Source of the DNA: Sporocytophaga sp.
Lineage (GTDB): Bacteria; Bacteroidota; Bacteroidia; Cytophagales; Cytophagaceae
Direction of reading: 5' to 3'
Length of the DNA: 64,000 nucleotides
NCBI GenBank assembly: GCA_024707265.1
Contig: JANQAB010000002.1
Coordinates: forward strand, 124,001 to 188,000
The notes under the pieces: generated by a model
Database searches by the model: none
Seen by the model: the letters and a program-made list of their open reading frames with translations, nothing else
Told to the model about the DNA's origin: nothing
Part shown: piece after piece, positions 28,299 to 40,600 of the stretch
Position numbering within the stretch: position 1 is the first letter of the stretch
Layout of the letters: each line of letters opens with the position of its first letter
Translations under genes and position numbers: made by a program

Positions 28299-29452
28299 TG
28301 AATCTTAAAAATCTGATAAAACAATTTGTTCCTGCCTCTGTTCGTAAGAAAGCATATCTGCTTTATAATACTATAAAGATAAAATCAATAGATAAACTTT
28401 TATTCCCGGAATTAAAGATTGATAAAAAGGACTTTAAACTTTATCAGGAATTGCATCCTTTTAGGATTAACAAAGTTCAGATTAAAGAGATAAAGGATAA
28501 GGAAGTTCATACCTATATGGACCGCTGGTATGAATGGACTCAGGAAGAGTTCATTCTTGAATTCAATGATTGCTTAATAGAACCTGACATAGGATGGGCT
28601 TTTACAAAAAATCATAAAATTAATTATTATTCATTGGGAATAAGCAGAACCTTATTTCTTCCGAAGCCTTCTTTCTTTAAGCTCCTGTGGAAAAAAGATA
28701 TAAAAAGTAAAGGAAAGGTTATTTCATTAAGAGATTCTGGAGAAGAGAATTATTTTCACTTTTATAATGATGTTCTTGCCAAGCTTTTTTTTCTGGAGCA
28801 TCATGGAATAGAATTGTCAAACTATAATATTCTGGTTTCTGAGAAGTTGTGGAATAAAAGTTATTTTCAATACTACTTCAACAGATCTCCCTTCTTGCAA
28901 GGTTTGAAGTGGCTTATTCAGAAGAATGAATTTATTTACGCAGAAACCTGTATTTTCTGTAAGCCACTCACCCATCGTAAGGAACTGTTTGATGAGATAT
29001 TATCTTTGCTGCCATTGTCGAAAGCCACTGGAGAACGGAAAGTGTATCTTAAGAGAAGTAAGCAAAGGTTGAGATATATTGAAAATGATAATGAAATTGA
29101 AACGGTAGTAAGATCATATGGTTTCGAGATCATAGATGCTGATGAACTTCCTGTTGAGGAACAAATCGTAGTTTTCAGTCAGACAAGGTATCTTATTGCA
29201 GTGCACGGAGCAGGAATAACTAATATAATTTATCGAAAGGACTCTCCAATGAATGTATTAGAGCTTTTCCCTCCACCCGTTGAAGGATATCTTCCATTCC
29301 ATTATATAATGCTTTCCCAAATGTATTCCTTCAAATATCAGGCTTTGATTGGGCAAGAAAGTTCAATAGCATTTTCATCGGGATTTTATCTGAATTCAGA
29401 CAAATTGAATAAAGAGATTGCAAACCTTTTAATGGGTAAAAATGAGCAATAA
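28298..29452 (+). CDS. Family 61 glycosyltransferase (DUF563-like)
   Basis: A 384-residue protein. The C-terminal half has HGAGITNIIYRKDS followed by NVLELFPP, the pattern of GT61/DUF563 glycosyltransferases, also found in capsule loci. The ATG overlaps the previous stop (TGATG); the listed frame also has an upstream TTG that I do not use. It overlaps the next gene by 11 bp. Confidence 0.8.
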   Translation: MNLKNLIKQFVPASVRKKAYLLYNTIKIKSIDKLLFPELKIDKKDFKLYQELHPFRINKVQIKEIKDKEVHTYMDRWYEWTQEEFILEFNDCLIEPDIGWAFTKNHKINYYSLGISRTLFLPKPSFFKLLWKKDIKSKGKVISLRDSGEENYFHFYNDVLAKLFFLEHHGIELSNYNILVSEKLWNKSYFQYYFNRSPFLQGLKWLIQKNEFIYAETCIFCKPLTHRKELFDEILSLLPLSKATGERKVYLKRSKQRLRYIENDNEIETVVRSYGFEIIDADELPVEEQIVVFSQTRYLIAVHGAGITNIIYRKDSPMNVLELFPPPVEGYLPFHYIMLSQMYSFKYQALIGQESSIAFSSGFYLNSDKLNKEIANLLMGKNEQ

Positions 29453-30656
29453 CAAGCTTTTGATGGTCATACCATATCTAGGTTTCGGTGGAGCTCAAAA
29501 GGTTTTTTATAACCTGAGCAAAGAGCTGTCTCAGAATTTCGAAGTTATAGAATGTGGCTTTAATGATGAAGATGGTTATGCCTATCCTTCAGGAAATAAA
29601 CTTGTATACCTAAATGTACATGGATCAACTAATATCCTGGGAAAATTTCTGAATTTTATAAAACGCTGTACAAGGCTTAGAAAATTAAAAGACCAGTTAA
29701 ATCCTTATGTTACTATTAGTCATCTTGAAGGTGCAGACTATATAAATCTTTTGTCAGGTGGTCCTGGTAAAAAAATTCTTTGTATACATGGGACTAAAAA
29801 TTATGACGAAAAGATTAAAGGCCTGATTGGCTTTTTTAGAAAGAAAATATTCATCCCTCTCCTTTACAGACGCGCTGATAAATTAGTAACAGTAAGCAGA
29901 GAAATAAAGGCTGAACTGATTAAAGATTATGGAATCCCTGAGAGAAAAATTGAAGTGATTTATAATTGGTTTAACCAGTCTTCTATTATTGAGCTCTCTA
30001 TGGAACCTATAGAAGCCGAGTATGCTGATTTATTCATTGGAAAGACAATTATCCTTTCAGGCAGGTTTGATATCCAAAAGAATTTTTTAACCTTCCTGAA
30101 AGTGATTAAAGAAGTCGTGGAGGTTGAGAAGTGCAAATTTATTTTCCTGGGCGATGGTACTGAAAGGCAGCTCATGTTGGAAACAGCTAAAACCTTGGGT
30201 TTAAAATATTATTCACATTGGCTATCTAACAGCATTATTCATGATGCAGAGTTAGTATTCCTTGGATATAAATCCAATCCATATAAGTTTTTAAAGAGTG
30301 CAGATTTGTTTGTCCTTCCTTCAAGCTGGGAAGGATTTCCTTTAGCACTCGGTGAAGCAATGTGCTGTGGGGTTCCTGTTTTATCCTCAAATTGTCCGAC
30401 AGGTCCGGCAGAGATGCTGAACTTAAAAGAAATTAAAATGGAAGAATCGAGATCAGTATATACTGATTATGGTATTTTACTTCCTATGCTTAAAGACGAC
30501 GTTTCGAGCATTAATCTATGGAGTAATGAGATTATTAAAATTTTAAATGATAAAGGCTTACTGTCCAAATATGCCCTTTCTGTCAAAAGCCGTATGGCAT
30601 TATATGAAAAAGATAACATTCTTCAGCAATGGAAAAATTTGATAAGCCAACTATAA
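29442..30656 (+). CDS. Family 4 glycosyltransferase (GT-B)
   Basis: A 404-residue GT-B enzyme. The N-terminus LLMVIPYLGFGGAQKVFYNLSKEL and the C-terminal FVLPSSWEGFPLALGEAMCCGVP (acidic E-x7-E donor site) are classic GT4 landmarks. It overlaps the genes on both sides, so it belongs to one polycistronic glycan operon. Confidence 0.9.
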   Translation: MSNNKLLMVIPYLGFGGAQKVFYNLSKELSQNFEVIECGFNDEDGYAYPSGNKLVYLNVHGSTNILGKFLNFIKRCTRLRKLKDQLNPYVTISHLEGADYINLLSGGPGKKILCIHGTKNYDEKIKGLIGFFRKKIFIPLLYRRADKLVTVSREIKAELIKDYGIPERKIEVIYNWFNQSSIIELSMEPIEAEYADLFIGKTIILSGRFDIQKNFLTFLKVIKEVVEVEKCKFIFLGDGTERQLMLETAKTLGLKYYSHWLSNSIIHDAELVFLGYKSNPYKFLKSADLFVLPSSWEGFPLALGEAMCCGVPVLSSNCPTGPAEMLNLKEIKMEESRSVYTDYGILLPMLKDDVSSINLWSNEIIKILNDKGLLSKYALSVKSRMALYEKDNILQQWKNLISQL

Positions 30657-31750
30657 TTATTGTTGAGAATTGCCTTGGCTTTACCGGCGGGTTTAAGGCA
30701 ATATTTCAGGTGGCAGAAGCATTAAAGTCTCAGTTTAGATTTGTTTTTGTTTTGCCTCAGGGGTCTTCGGTTATTGAATTGATTGAAAAGAGTGGATTTG
30801 TTGTACACACCTTAGCCTTTTCTCCATTACAAAAAAGATTAAAGAGTATCATCGTGTATTTACCAATGCTCCTGATAAATGCTATTCTTTTAAGGGAAAT
30901 TGTAAAAAAGGAAAAGGCCGTAGTTATTCACTCAAATGATATATATAATCTGGTTCCAATTGTGACAAGAGCGATATTGAAAGAGGTTAAGCTTCTTACA
31001 CATATAAGAATATTGGGAAGAGCCTTTCCCGCTCGCCTTTACAGCTTTTGGGTGAAAATTACAAAAAAATATTCCGATGTTATAATTGGGGTTTCTCGTG
31101 CTTCTATAGAACCATTTGATAAGCATGATAAGATAAAATTAATTTATGACGGAATAGCTAAAGAGGAGGTCTATCCTTATAAATATAATAGCGAAGCTAA
31201 TGTCAATAATTTATTATATCTTTCAAATTATACATTAGGAAAGGGACATGAACTTGCAATGGAAACTTTTGCTTTGTTACTTACCTGGAAGCCGAATTTG
31301 ACATTGACATTTGCTGGAGATACCTTTGGTATAACTAAGAATATACAATTTAAAAATTCTCTTTTAACAAAAGCCAAACAATTAAAGATAGATGACAAGA
31401 TTATCTTTCACGATTCAGTCAAAGATGTTGAAGAATTATTTAAGAAAAGTCACATATTTCTAAATCTTTCGGAGGCTGAGTCATTCTCATTTACTTGTCT
31501 GGAAGCACTCTTTTATGGAGTACCTTGTCTTGCCAGTAATTCAGGAGGGCCTCAGGAAATTCTGGATAATGGTACGTATGGAGAAATAGTCTCAGATAGA
31601 GAGGTAGAACATATTGCGCAAAGAATTTTGTCATTGTTGAATAATCCTTCCAGAAGATTGTGGTTAAGCGAGAACGGAAGAATTTATGCAAGAAACCGAT
31701 TCTCTTTTGAGAATACAGTTAATCAGATGAAAATGATATATGAAGAATGA
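30629..31750 (+). CDS. Family 4 glycosyltransferase (GT-B)
   Basis: A 373-residue GT-B enzyme, starting 28 bp inside the previous gene. Landmarks are LGFTGGFKAIFQVAEAL near the N-terminus and LNLSEAESFSFTCLEALFYGVP in the donor domain. It is the last plus-strand gene of this block; the next gene converges from the minus strand 69 bp away. Confidence 0.88.
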   Translation: MEKFDKPTIIIVENCLGFTGGFKAIFQVAEALKSQFRFVFVLPQGSSVIELIEKSGFVVHTLAFSPLQKRLKSIIVYLPMLLINAILLREIVKKEKAVVIHSNDIYNLVPIVTRAILKEVKLLTHIRILGRAFPARLYSFWVKITKKYSDVIIGVSRASIEPFDKHDKIKLIYDGIAKEEVYPYKYNSEANVNNLLYLSNYTLGKGHELAMETFALLLTWKPNLTLTFAGDTFGITKNIQFKNSLLTKAKQLKIDDKIIFHDSVKDVEELFKKSHIFLNLSEAESFSFTCLEALFYGVPCLASNSGGPQEILDNGTYGEIVSDREVEHIAQRILSLLNNPSRRLWLSENGRIYARNRFSFENTVNQMKMIYEE

Positions 31751-31819
31751 AAGACCCTCGAAACAGAAAGCATTAACATTCTTTGTATAATAGATTTAAG
31801 GTTTTGATTTTGTTACAAC

Positions 31820-32791
31820 TTATTTTTTTCTTAACCAGATTGAACATGGTTCCCTTTCTGGTTGTATTGCCATTACAGGGCATACCCTATTAATAATGTC
31901 TTCATAATTATGCTTTAAATAATTTACAGCAGCAATTATTTCAAATTTATCATTATTGGTTAAGAATGCCTCAAGCAGATATTGTTCATTCCAGAAAAGC
32001 CTTCTATTATAAATCCAGTCATCAAGATAATCTTTGGGAGTAAAAATATCATGGATATGAATGAGAACTCCTGAATTAAGAGAAGGCAGTATTTCAAGAT
32101 ATTCAAATAATACGTCGCCTTGAGGGCGAATAATATGCGAGGAATCTATAAATAATATATCATTCTTTTGAAGGATATTGAAATCCTGAATATTTAGTTC
32201 TTCTACTTTTTTTCGAATTACCTGGATATTTCTTTTTTCAAGAGAAGGCCATTCGTATGGTTCTATACATAAAAGATCCCCCTTATATTTTGGATTATCT
32301 TTTAAATTTTGAGTTAATGCCTTTTGGGCAATGATCGTAGAATTACCACTTCCGATTTCTATAATTTTAAAAGGTTTTAAATGTCGGATTATGCTGTAAT
32401 AAATTTCCGCATCACCTGAGCAAAAGGACCCATTTTCATAGTAAAAGTCATTACTGCCATCATCATTAACAGGAAACTTCAACAGCTCATCTCCAAAAGC
32501 AAGATTCGAAAGAAATTTTATCTGCCCTTCGATATTTAAATCAATGCCTGGAAGGTTTCGGTCTTTTCTTAAGGAATATTTTAATTGCCTGTAAGGGTCT
32601 ATCATTGGCTCATAATAGTGATCATTGACAGGCATGGACTTAGCCTTGAGGAAGATATTATAACTCAATGGCATTTTAGTTGCATCTGTAGTTCTGATAT
32701 ATCTTAGCCAATAACAACTAATGAAAGTCAATGGGGAGAAAATAATATCTATTGACCTTCTGAAAAATACGCTATTCAGAAAATTTCTCAT
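31820..32791 (-). CDS. Class I SAM-dependent methyltransferase
   Basis: A 323-residue protein with a Rossmann methyltransferase domain from about residue 120: motif I is IIEIGSGNST, and DILFIDSSH marks a later acidic strand, the pattern of Methyltransf_24-like enzymes. The N-terminal hundred residues carry two basic-hydrophobic stretches that may touch the membrane. It overlaps the upstream membrane-protein gene by 3 bp (ATGA). The acceptor is unknown, a glycan is likely from context. Confidence 0.8.
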   Translation of the reverse strand: MRNFLNSVFFRRSIDIIFSPLTFISCYWLRYIRTTDATKMPLSYNIFLKAKSMPVNDHYYEPMIDPYRQLKYSLRKDRNLPGIDLNIEGQIKFLSNLAFGDELLKFPVNDDGSNDFYYENGSFCSGDAEIYYSIIRHLKPFKIIEIGSGNSTIIAQKALTQNLKDNPKYKGDLLCIEPYEWPSLEKRNIQVIRKKVEELNIQDFNILQKNDILFIDSSHIIRPQGDVLFEYLEILPSLNSGVLIHIHDIFTPKDYLDDWIYNRRLFWNEQYLLEAFLTNNDKFEIIAAVNYLKHNYEDIINRVCPVMAIQPEREPCSIWLRKK

Positions 32792-34166
32792 GAATGAAGT
32801 TCAATGTTTGAGAGGGTTGATTTTTGAGAGATTTTAGTTTTTGGTTTAACGTCCTTTTGGGTCTGGTTTATCAGAATATAAATGCTTGATATATAAAATG
32901 ACATCATGGGTATCTTATAGCGAACCAAACTACCAAAATTATAGGTTGAAATTCCAATTCCAAATGCAAAAGGAATACAAAAAAATAATGAGAATTGAAT
33001 GTATGAGTTTTTTCTTATTGCCTTGATCACTCCGGAAATTCCTAGTTTCAAGAAAGCTCTTATGGTCAATAAAAGGAAAAATGTACTTTCAGCGGCTGAA
33101 AAGAGCATAATGATGTTTTTGGATTCCCATAAATAGGGACGGAATAGTGTAACCCAAACAGCTGCAGGAGCTTTAGCCATAATGCCTGAAAATGTTGCAT
33201 CATAATCACCTAAAGTATAAGAGGATCCTCCTTGTAATTCGCTCACATAATTTATCCAATCGGATGTCCTTCTGGCTGTCTGAGCAATTTTTTCAATGTT
33301 ATACAAACTATTGTTTTTGGTCAGTTCATTCACTGCAAAATAAGCAAAGCCAATTGAAATCATCAGCAACAATGGTTTGAGGACTAGTTGCAGAAACCTT
33401 GATTTTATTTTACGATTATATTCAATAAACAGGTAAACAAGTAATGCCGGTATCAGACAAAGGATGATGTATATTTTTATAGACTTAAGGACAAAAAGGC
33501 CGATAATTAAAAAAACTATATATATTTTTTGACTTTTAGGTGCAAGGAAAATTTTATAAAATGCATAGAAAGTTAAAGCTACTGCCGCAAGCGTCAGGCT
33601 ATCTTTCATAAGTCCGGATCCCCCAAAAAGAAAACAGACGGAATGAAGAAAATGGAAATGGCAAACTCTTTTCTGTGATTGGGGTAAAGACTGGTTGTAG
33701 CTTGATAAAAGCACCACAAACAGATAAAGCTTATTACCGCAAAACCGATAGATATTATTGTATATGTTCCGAAGGAAAACAATGACAGAATTGCTCCAAT
33801 CCTGACAACAAAGAAGCTCGGCGCATCACCGTCGAATACCATGTTACTGATATAGGGGACTAGTTCAAGCTTTAGATCTTTATTGTTATAAGCAATGAGT
33901 TTTAAAGCAATCTGAGGATCTTTAAAAAAAGCTTCATATATAACAGAGATATCATTAAAATAATTGGTGGTATCACCTCCTCCGGAATAGTAAAACTGGT
34001 ATATGATACCAAGAAAAATTGCCCCGATAATTTTCAATGAAAGTGCAGGTAGAAAATATTTTTTATCCTCCTTATTTTTTACAAATTTACTTCTGTAAAT
34101 AAAGGCTATAATGTAAATTATAAATAAGTAAACAGGAGTTAGCAGTAAATCCTTTATTCCAAGCAT
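32788..34166 (-). pseudogene. Polytopic membrane protein (Wzy/EpsG-like polymerase candidate), frameshifted
   Basis: The N-terminal frame (34166 to 33606) and C-terminal frame (to 32788) form a single 459-residue protein if one base is added to the C5 run at 33620-33624. The product has about ten hydrophobic segments. Residues SGGGDTTNYFND and, after the junction, GGSGLMKDSLT resemble the extracytoplasmic loops of Bacteroidota membrane proteins of the O-antigen polymerase/EpsG class. In this locus an ABC exporter is also present, so a classical Wzy role is uncertain; ligase or modification functions are alternatives. The shift may be a sequencing indel. Confidence 0.7.
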
Positions 34167-34653
34167 TTTGTTATTTTATGAGCATTTTTCTTTTACAGAA
34201 TCCTTATTTATCAAATAAGTTATCTTCCTCAACATTTGCAGGCGTAGGAAGCACATAAATTTATTAAAAAAAAATGGAAGTGGTTAAGTTTTTTTAAGTG
34301 TAGCTGAACACTAGTATTTTGAATTCGAACGAAAAATTGAAAATGAGATTGTGAGGACGAAAACTAAATCTTGTTGAAAAAAATACTAAATTTGTCTTAG
34401 ATTGAAACATCGGCAAGTTGAATTTTAGGGATGGCAATTAGTGCTCAAAGAAGTTTTATTTTTATCCTAAGGTAAACGTTTGCCATTGTACTTCAGATGG
34501 ATATGACTTCTCTTTAGTATGTTATTTTTATCTTAATTCCAACTTTGCCTGGTTTTTAATGATTGGTACATACATACGTCTTAGTATGTTTTGGCCCAGA
34601 TATTTTTGAAGGTAAATTTTTTAGCTATTATTTCTTAATAAATTTCAATTTAA
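34167..34653. other. Divergent intergenic region upstream of the giant T9SS gene
   Basis: About 490 AT-rich bases between a minus-strand gene and the giant plus-strand gene. A TAnnTTTG-type box (TATTTTTG) lies at 34601-34608 and another (TAAATTTG) at 34387-34394, but neither has a TTG at about 20 nt upstream. I see no other gene or structure here. Confidence 0.4.
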
Positions 34654-37600
34654 ATGTTACAAGTCAAACATTGTTTATCGCTTTTATTTGCACTTTTTAT
34701 AAGTCTGCAAATGATGGCACAGGTCACTTTTACAGCCAGCACAGCTCCATTGCAGATTTGTGGAGAGTCAAAGCAATTTAGTCTTACAGTTACTAATGGA
34801 GCAACTGCTCAGACTAATTATTCCTTTGATATAGTTACGCCTATGGGAGTGCATATATCCTCTCCTGTAAGCACGAATGGTGAGATCCAATTTCCTTCTG
34901 AAACAGAAGGGAATAATAAAATTCGGGTTCATATGCCATCATTTCTGCCGTCAACTAGTCATTTAATTACATTTAATGTAATCGCTTCATGTAGCGGAAC
35001 GCTAGGGACATCAGGGAATTTGAAGGTTTCAACTCTTATGGAGCCTATAGCTACTTTTGCAATTCAAGGAAGTTCTAACGGAGATTTAAATTTACAAGCT
35101 GTTTCAGGTAATCCCGAACGAAAGTATTATAGTAATATAAATAAGACAATAGAGCTTGAGTATGAGCTTAAAAATACTACTCTTAATTCCTTTACTGGAG
35201 TTGTAAAATTTACTCAAGCTCTTGGTTCTGCATTGGCAACTCAAAGCATTCTCGCAATTTACCCGGGGGGCTCAATAAATCTTGCAAATGGTGGTACGTT
35301 TAATGTTTCAAATTTAGCTCCTAACCAAAGCGTAATAATTAAGCATGAAGTTATGGTAAACTCATGTTTAAGAATTGCAGGAAATCCTGGGGTTTCAACC
35401 TCTACTATCCAATGGGGCTGCTCAGAATATGATTTATGTCGAAAAGAATTAGCCTCAACAACTGTAGAGGATGATGGATTTAATCCTGCATTTACTTTTT
35501 TAACAGAAACAAACTATACAAGCTCAAGGGATCCATATTTATGTTACGGAACTACAGCAAATAAAAAAGCAAGCTGGAAGAATACAGGAACAGGTTCTGC
35601 TTATAAATTGATGTTACACCTGGACGTACCTTCTAATATTTTGTATATACCCGAGAATTCCGTAGCTATCAGAATAACAAAATCTAATGGAATCATAATT
35701 CAGGGAAGTGTATATCGACATCCGGATAATCAACCTCCTGTCGGGCAAGAAATATGGACTTATAATACTTATGGCTGGACGGGAAACAATCCTTTTTATT
35801 TGAAAGATTGCGTGATTCCGACAAGTTCCTTAAGTGGATATAATTTCTCATGCGAATATCCAAACTATTTAAAAAGATTGCTCATTACTCATTTTAAGAA
35901 TGCTACAGGAACTGTTCAAGAGATAGGCCTTGATCCTCAGGATATCGTGACTATTGAATGGGAGGAAGTAGTCTGTTGCTATGAAGACAATGACTATACG
36001 GAAAAAGAGTCGTCAATGGCCAATGATAACCCTTACGGAAAATACGGGCTGTGGTTTAATGGAAGGGTCCTATGGTTATAATAATGAAGGGACGAGGCTT
36101 ACGCAACAGGTACATGCTTATAAGGCAACTCTAACAGGAGATCCCGATTTTTGCAGGGCTACCTACGATGGAGAAATCCATAAATTTACAATACAGACAA
36201 TATCATTTGAGAACGATGCATTGAAGCAAAAGTCAAAAGAAATGTGGGGAAGTTTACAGGTGGATTTTGATTTGGATGAAGGATTGGACCTTGATAGAAG
36301 TTTGAATGAATTAGCCTTAAAGTCTGATTATAATGGCAGTTGTGGAGGCTCTTCTTGTGAGAATATATGTAGCCAACCTTTATGGACAGATGAAAAATAT
36401 GATATAAAATTTGCCGGTCCATTAGGAGATTGGTTGCCTGCTTCCATTCAAAAAATTGGACCTAATGGAAAAGGAGGCACGAAGTATAGAATTTTATTTG
36501 ATATTGAAAGTTTTTACACTAATAACATAGAAAATAATCCATTAGCTAAAGGTTATTATATCTACGACAAAATAAAAAATGCAATTGTGACTTCTAATTT
36601 GGAATTCAGCTTGCGATCATATTGTACAAATCTATTAGTATCGAAAATAATCCAGTCAATATCCTATCTGCCTAATTGTGGAATCTGTCCAATACCTTTG
36701 AATAAAGAGGAATTACAGGTTGTGGTAACTTGTCCTGGTTGTTTAACTCCTGGTAGTAATATACAAACTACAGTATTTGAAAGGATAAACCTTGGATATC
36801 AAGATGAAAAGAATTCAAGTAATCAGTTCCAGGAAGATGGTATTCCTGACAATCTTAATCTTATCACGAAAGGAAATTTAAAGGGAAATGCTACAAATGG
36901 AGACATTATACAAAGTGAAATTAATGTTTTCTTATCTAATGGGAATAGAACAGGTGGTTTTGATATTGCTTTATTAAATGAGAAAGGAATATACCTTCGG
37001 AATCTTTATGTTAAAATGGAATTAACCAGAGCGAATATCGTGGAACTGGATCCTGATGTTGCAAATGTTTCTACTATTAGTATAGCCGGTGCAGAAGAGG
37101 TAAATATCGGGCATCCAATAGCGTATGGTTCAGATAGTAAGACCTTTATTTATAAAATCACTGCGGCTGACGCTCGTATTGATAATTTTAATGATCTAAT
37201 AGGTCAGGTTATCAAAATAAAAACAAGGTTCAGGATAAAAAAACTGATAGCAGAGACTGATTTTCGTGCTGAACTGGTTTATATAGATTATGATGCTGCG
37301 TTTTCTGATTGTGATAACTGTATAGCTGACGATCAACTTAAATTTGACATATATGCTGGAGAGGTATCATGTGATTGGTTAAATGTTTTAGATCCTTGTC
37401 CTGACCTGACGTTAAAATCGATAAAATATATGTGTACCAATGCGACGGCCGTTTTTAAATTTACACCGAGTATGACTACTGCACAAGTTATCGCTAGTGA
37501 TAATCACGATGGCAGGTATTGTAAAAAAGTTATTAATATGCTGACTGAGGTTAAGATGGTAGATAATAGTGAAAACGATATCATCGAAAATGCTTTCCCT

Positions 37601-40600
37601 CAGGAATTCAGAAGTTTTTTAAATAACAAACAAGCATCCTATTCTTGTCAAATTGCAGCTGGATACCACGCTGTGGGAGGTGATATAATTATATCCCACA
37701 ACCATGCATATTCATCTTTTAGCGCTACTTATAATATTCCATCAAGCACAATCGGTCAATTTATAAATGGAAATAATTTTAATATTAATTTAAGCTTTAC
37801 AAATCCACCGCCTGGTTCTACTATAAATAGTTTTACAGAGCAATATTCCGGGCAAAGTATTGTTGTGGGTGATGATTTCCATTCTGTATCAGTTCGTGTT
37901 TATATTGAGCCGGATAATTGTGCATTAACACCTGCTATGTTTGCTTATTTTGAGGGAGAGACTGGTAATCTTCAAAAACAACCGGTATTATATTCGCTTC
38001 CGACAGCAACAATGCCAATTGATCTTCCGGGTTTAGTAACAGGTCAAGTGATATTTAGCCCCCATAATAATTTGCCCAATATTTTATATAAACCAGAAAC
38101 AGGTTTAATTGGTAATCCAAAATATGGAGAGCAACAACAGATTAATTCAGGGGAGTTTTATATTCCTGTCCGGATTTCCAATACAAACCCAATTGCAGAG
38201 GATGGTGCTCCATTAACTAATGCTTCAGGCGTTGTTATGGGATCTATAAATGCCGAATTTCCATATTTATATATATCAAATTTTCAGGAGTTAAATACGA
38301 CGGGAATCACTGTAACTGGGGTATATGAAGGGGAGTTAAATGCATCCAGTAATTTGTCTGCTAATTTAAATCTTATAAATGCAGGCGGGATTGCGGAACT
38401 ACGAAGGGGACAGAATAATTTTTTTCGCTCCCAACAGTTTAGACAATATATTTACGATAGTAGGCAAATATGTTTGCCCTGAGGATTGTAGTCCATTATT
38501 AGAAAGTTGTAATAGCGGAGATGAATTACTCCCTGAATGTGTGAAAGATCCAAAAGTTATGAAGGTTAAGTATGGTTATACATGCAGTTCCTATCCACAA
38601 ACAATTGGTGAAGCTGAGTCGGGATGTAAAATGTATCAGATGAATGATATATATTTAAATACTCCACCGGTATCATTGGATTTCAGCGCTTCTTTTACTA
38701 ATAGTAATATGGCCGCTCTTTGTGAAAATAACAATTATGAAATTAAAATTAAATCATGTAAAGGAGGAGCGCTTAAAAACGTAAGTCTGGAGATTACACT
38801 ACCCGAAGGATTAACTTATTTAGGAAATGATAAAGCTATTTCTGATAATAATCCAAACCCTTCTATTATTTCCTTGCAAAATCTTGAAACATTTCAAGAA
38901 GGAGATTTTAACAATGGTGATGAGATAATTATAAATTTATCACTAAATGTAGGGTGTTCTTATGTTAATAATGCTTCAATAAATACTGTATTGCATGCGT
39001 CAAGTTATTGCGGCACCTCTGTATTGAAAAGTCTTAGTAGGCCATTATCTATTACAAATTATGCTCAGTATTTTGATCCTGTTTCTATTTCAGATATCAG
39101 CTGTTCTTCAGAACAAATTATTGTAAATTATAATGCGACTTCTATAACTACAAAAACAAACAGTCTGACTATTAACCTACCTGCAGGATTTACATTTGTT
39201 AATGGCGGAGGGAGTTCCAAAATAATATTGATACCGACAGGAACTATAGGTGCTATGGTGGTAACAGAACCGATTAGTTCAAATATCACAAGCGGAAATC
39301 AGACAGTTTCAGTTACATTAAATCAGAGTGCAACGGTTACTTGCGGTTCTACCACCTGCAACAGAGTAAATTCTCTTACAAGTACTTGTAGCTTTAATAT
39401 TGAATGTCCTTCTGTCGATGCAGGAGAAGATCAGTCAGTATGTGCCTATACAAATGTGCATTTATCTGGTAATACAGTTGCAGGTGCTACCTATAGCTGG
39501 ACAACACCTCTTGGGGTAGAAATAGGAAATACACCTTCAATTACTGTAAGTCCTGGACAGACAACAATATATATTTATACTATTACATTAGGGGGATGTA
39601 CAAGATCGGATAATGTAGTTGTTACTGTTAAGCCAATTCCTTCTGTCAGTATAGCAACTTCAGATGGGCTAATGTCGGCTTTAATACCTGGATGCAGATC
39701 CAGCCTTACTTTGGTAGCTACTAGTGGCCATGCGTCATATCAGTGGTCCAGGAATGGGATGAATATTGTTGGGGCAACTTTATCAACCCTCGTGGTATCA
39801 GAAGCAGGTACGTATTCAGTAAAGGTAACTGGCAGCAATGGGTGTACTAACAGTACTTCAATACCTGTAATTAACAGCATTACAATTGCAGGAAGGAATG
39901 AAATCTGTCTGGGACAAGACCCTCATCTAACGGTAGAAATAGGTGGAGCAAGAGGACAGTACTTTGTTCAATGGTTTAAAGATAACAGTACAACACCAAC
40001 CACTTCTCCAGAAGGAACAGCCGGCAGTTATTATGCAAAAGTTGTAGTTGTAGCTCCATCATGTACTTTAACTACAGATAACTTTACTGTAACCGAATTG
40101 CCAGTGCCGTCACCTTATGTTATAAGTGCGACTGGTAATTTGTACCGATGTCCATCAGATCTTAGCCCGCTTATTTTAACAGGTACAGCCCCTGCTTCTT
40201 CAAATCCAACCATAACAAGCTGGTCATGGAATACAGGACAAACATCTTCTCCAATAACAGTAGATGGAGCCGCAAGGTCCTATTTTATTACTGGAGTAGG
40301 AAGCAACGGATGTACTTCGACTTCAAATGTTGTATCTGTAGTTACTCCAACAATTTCGGTTGGTCAGGAGTGTTTGCCTGATGGAAGTACTTCTCTTACT
40401 GCCAGCATGAACGTTATTGGAACTGGATATACCTGGACAAATTCTCAGGGAACAATACTAGGAAGTAGTAGTAATCTACTTGTGAACGAGGATGGACATT
40501 ATACCGTCAGTTCTTCGGCGTTTAATTGTCCTGTATCAAATATATCAGTGGTTTGCAGGTCGGTTAGTCAAACAGGAATAAACTCTAATATGATTGCAGA

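Noticed and set aside
34563..34781. 72-codon plus-strand frame overlapping the start of the giant T9SS gene
   Set aside because: Out of frame with the signal-peptide-bearing gene and without any domain; the giant gene's start at 34654 is better supported.
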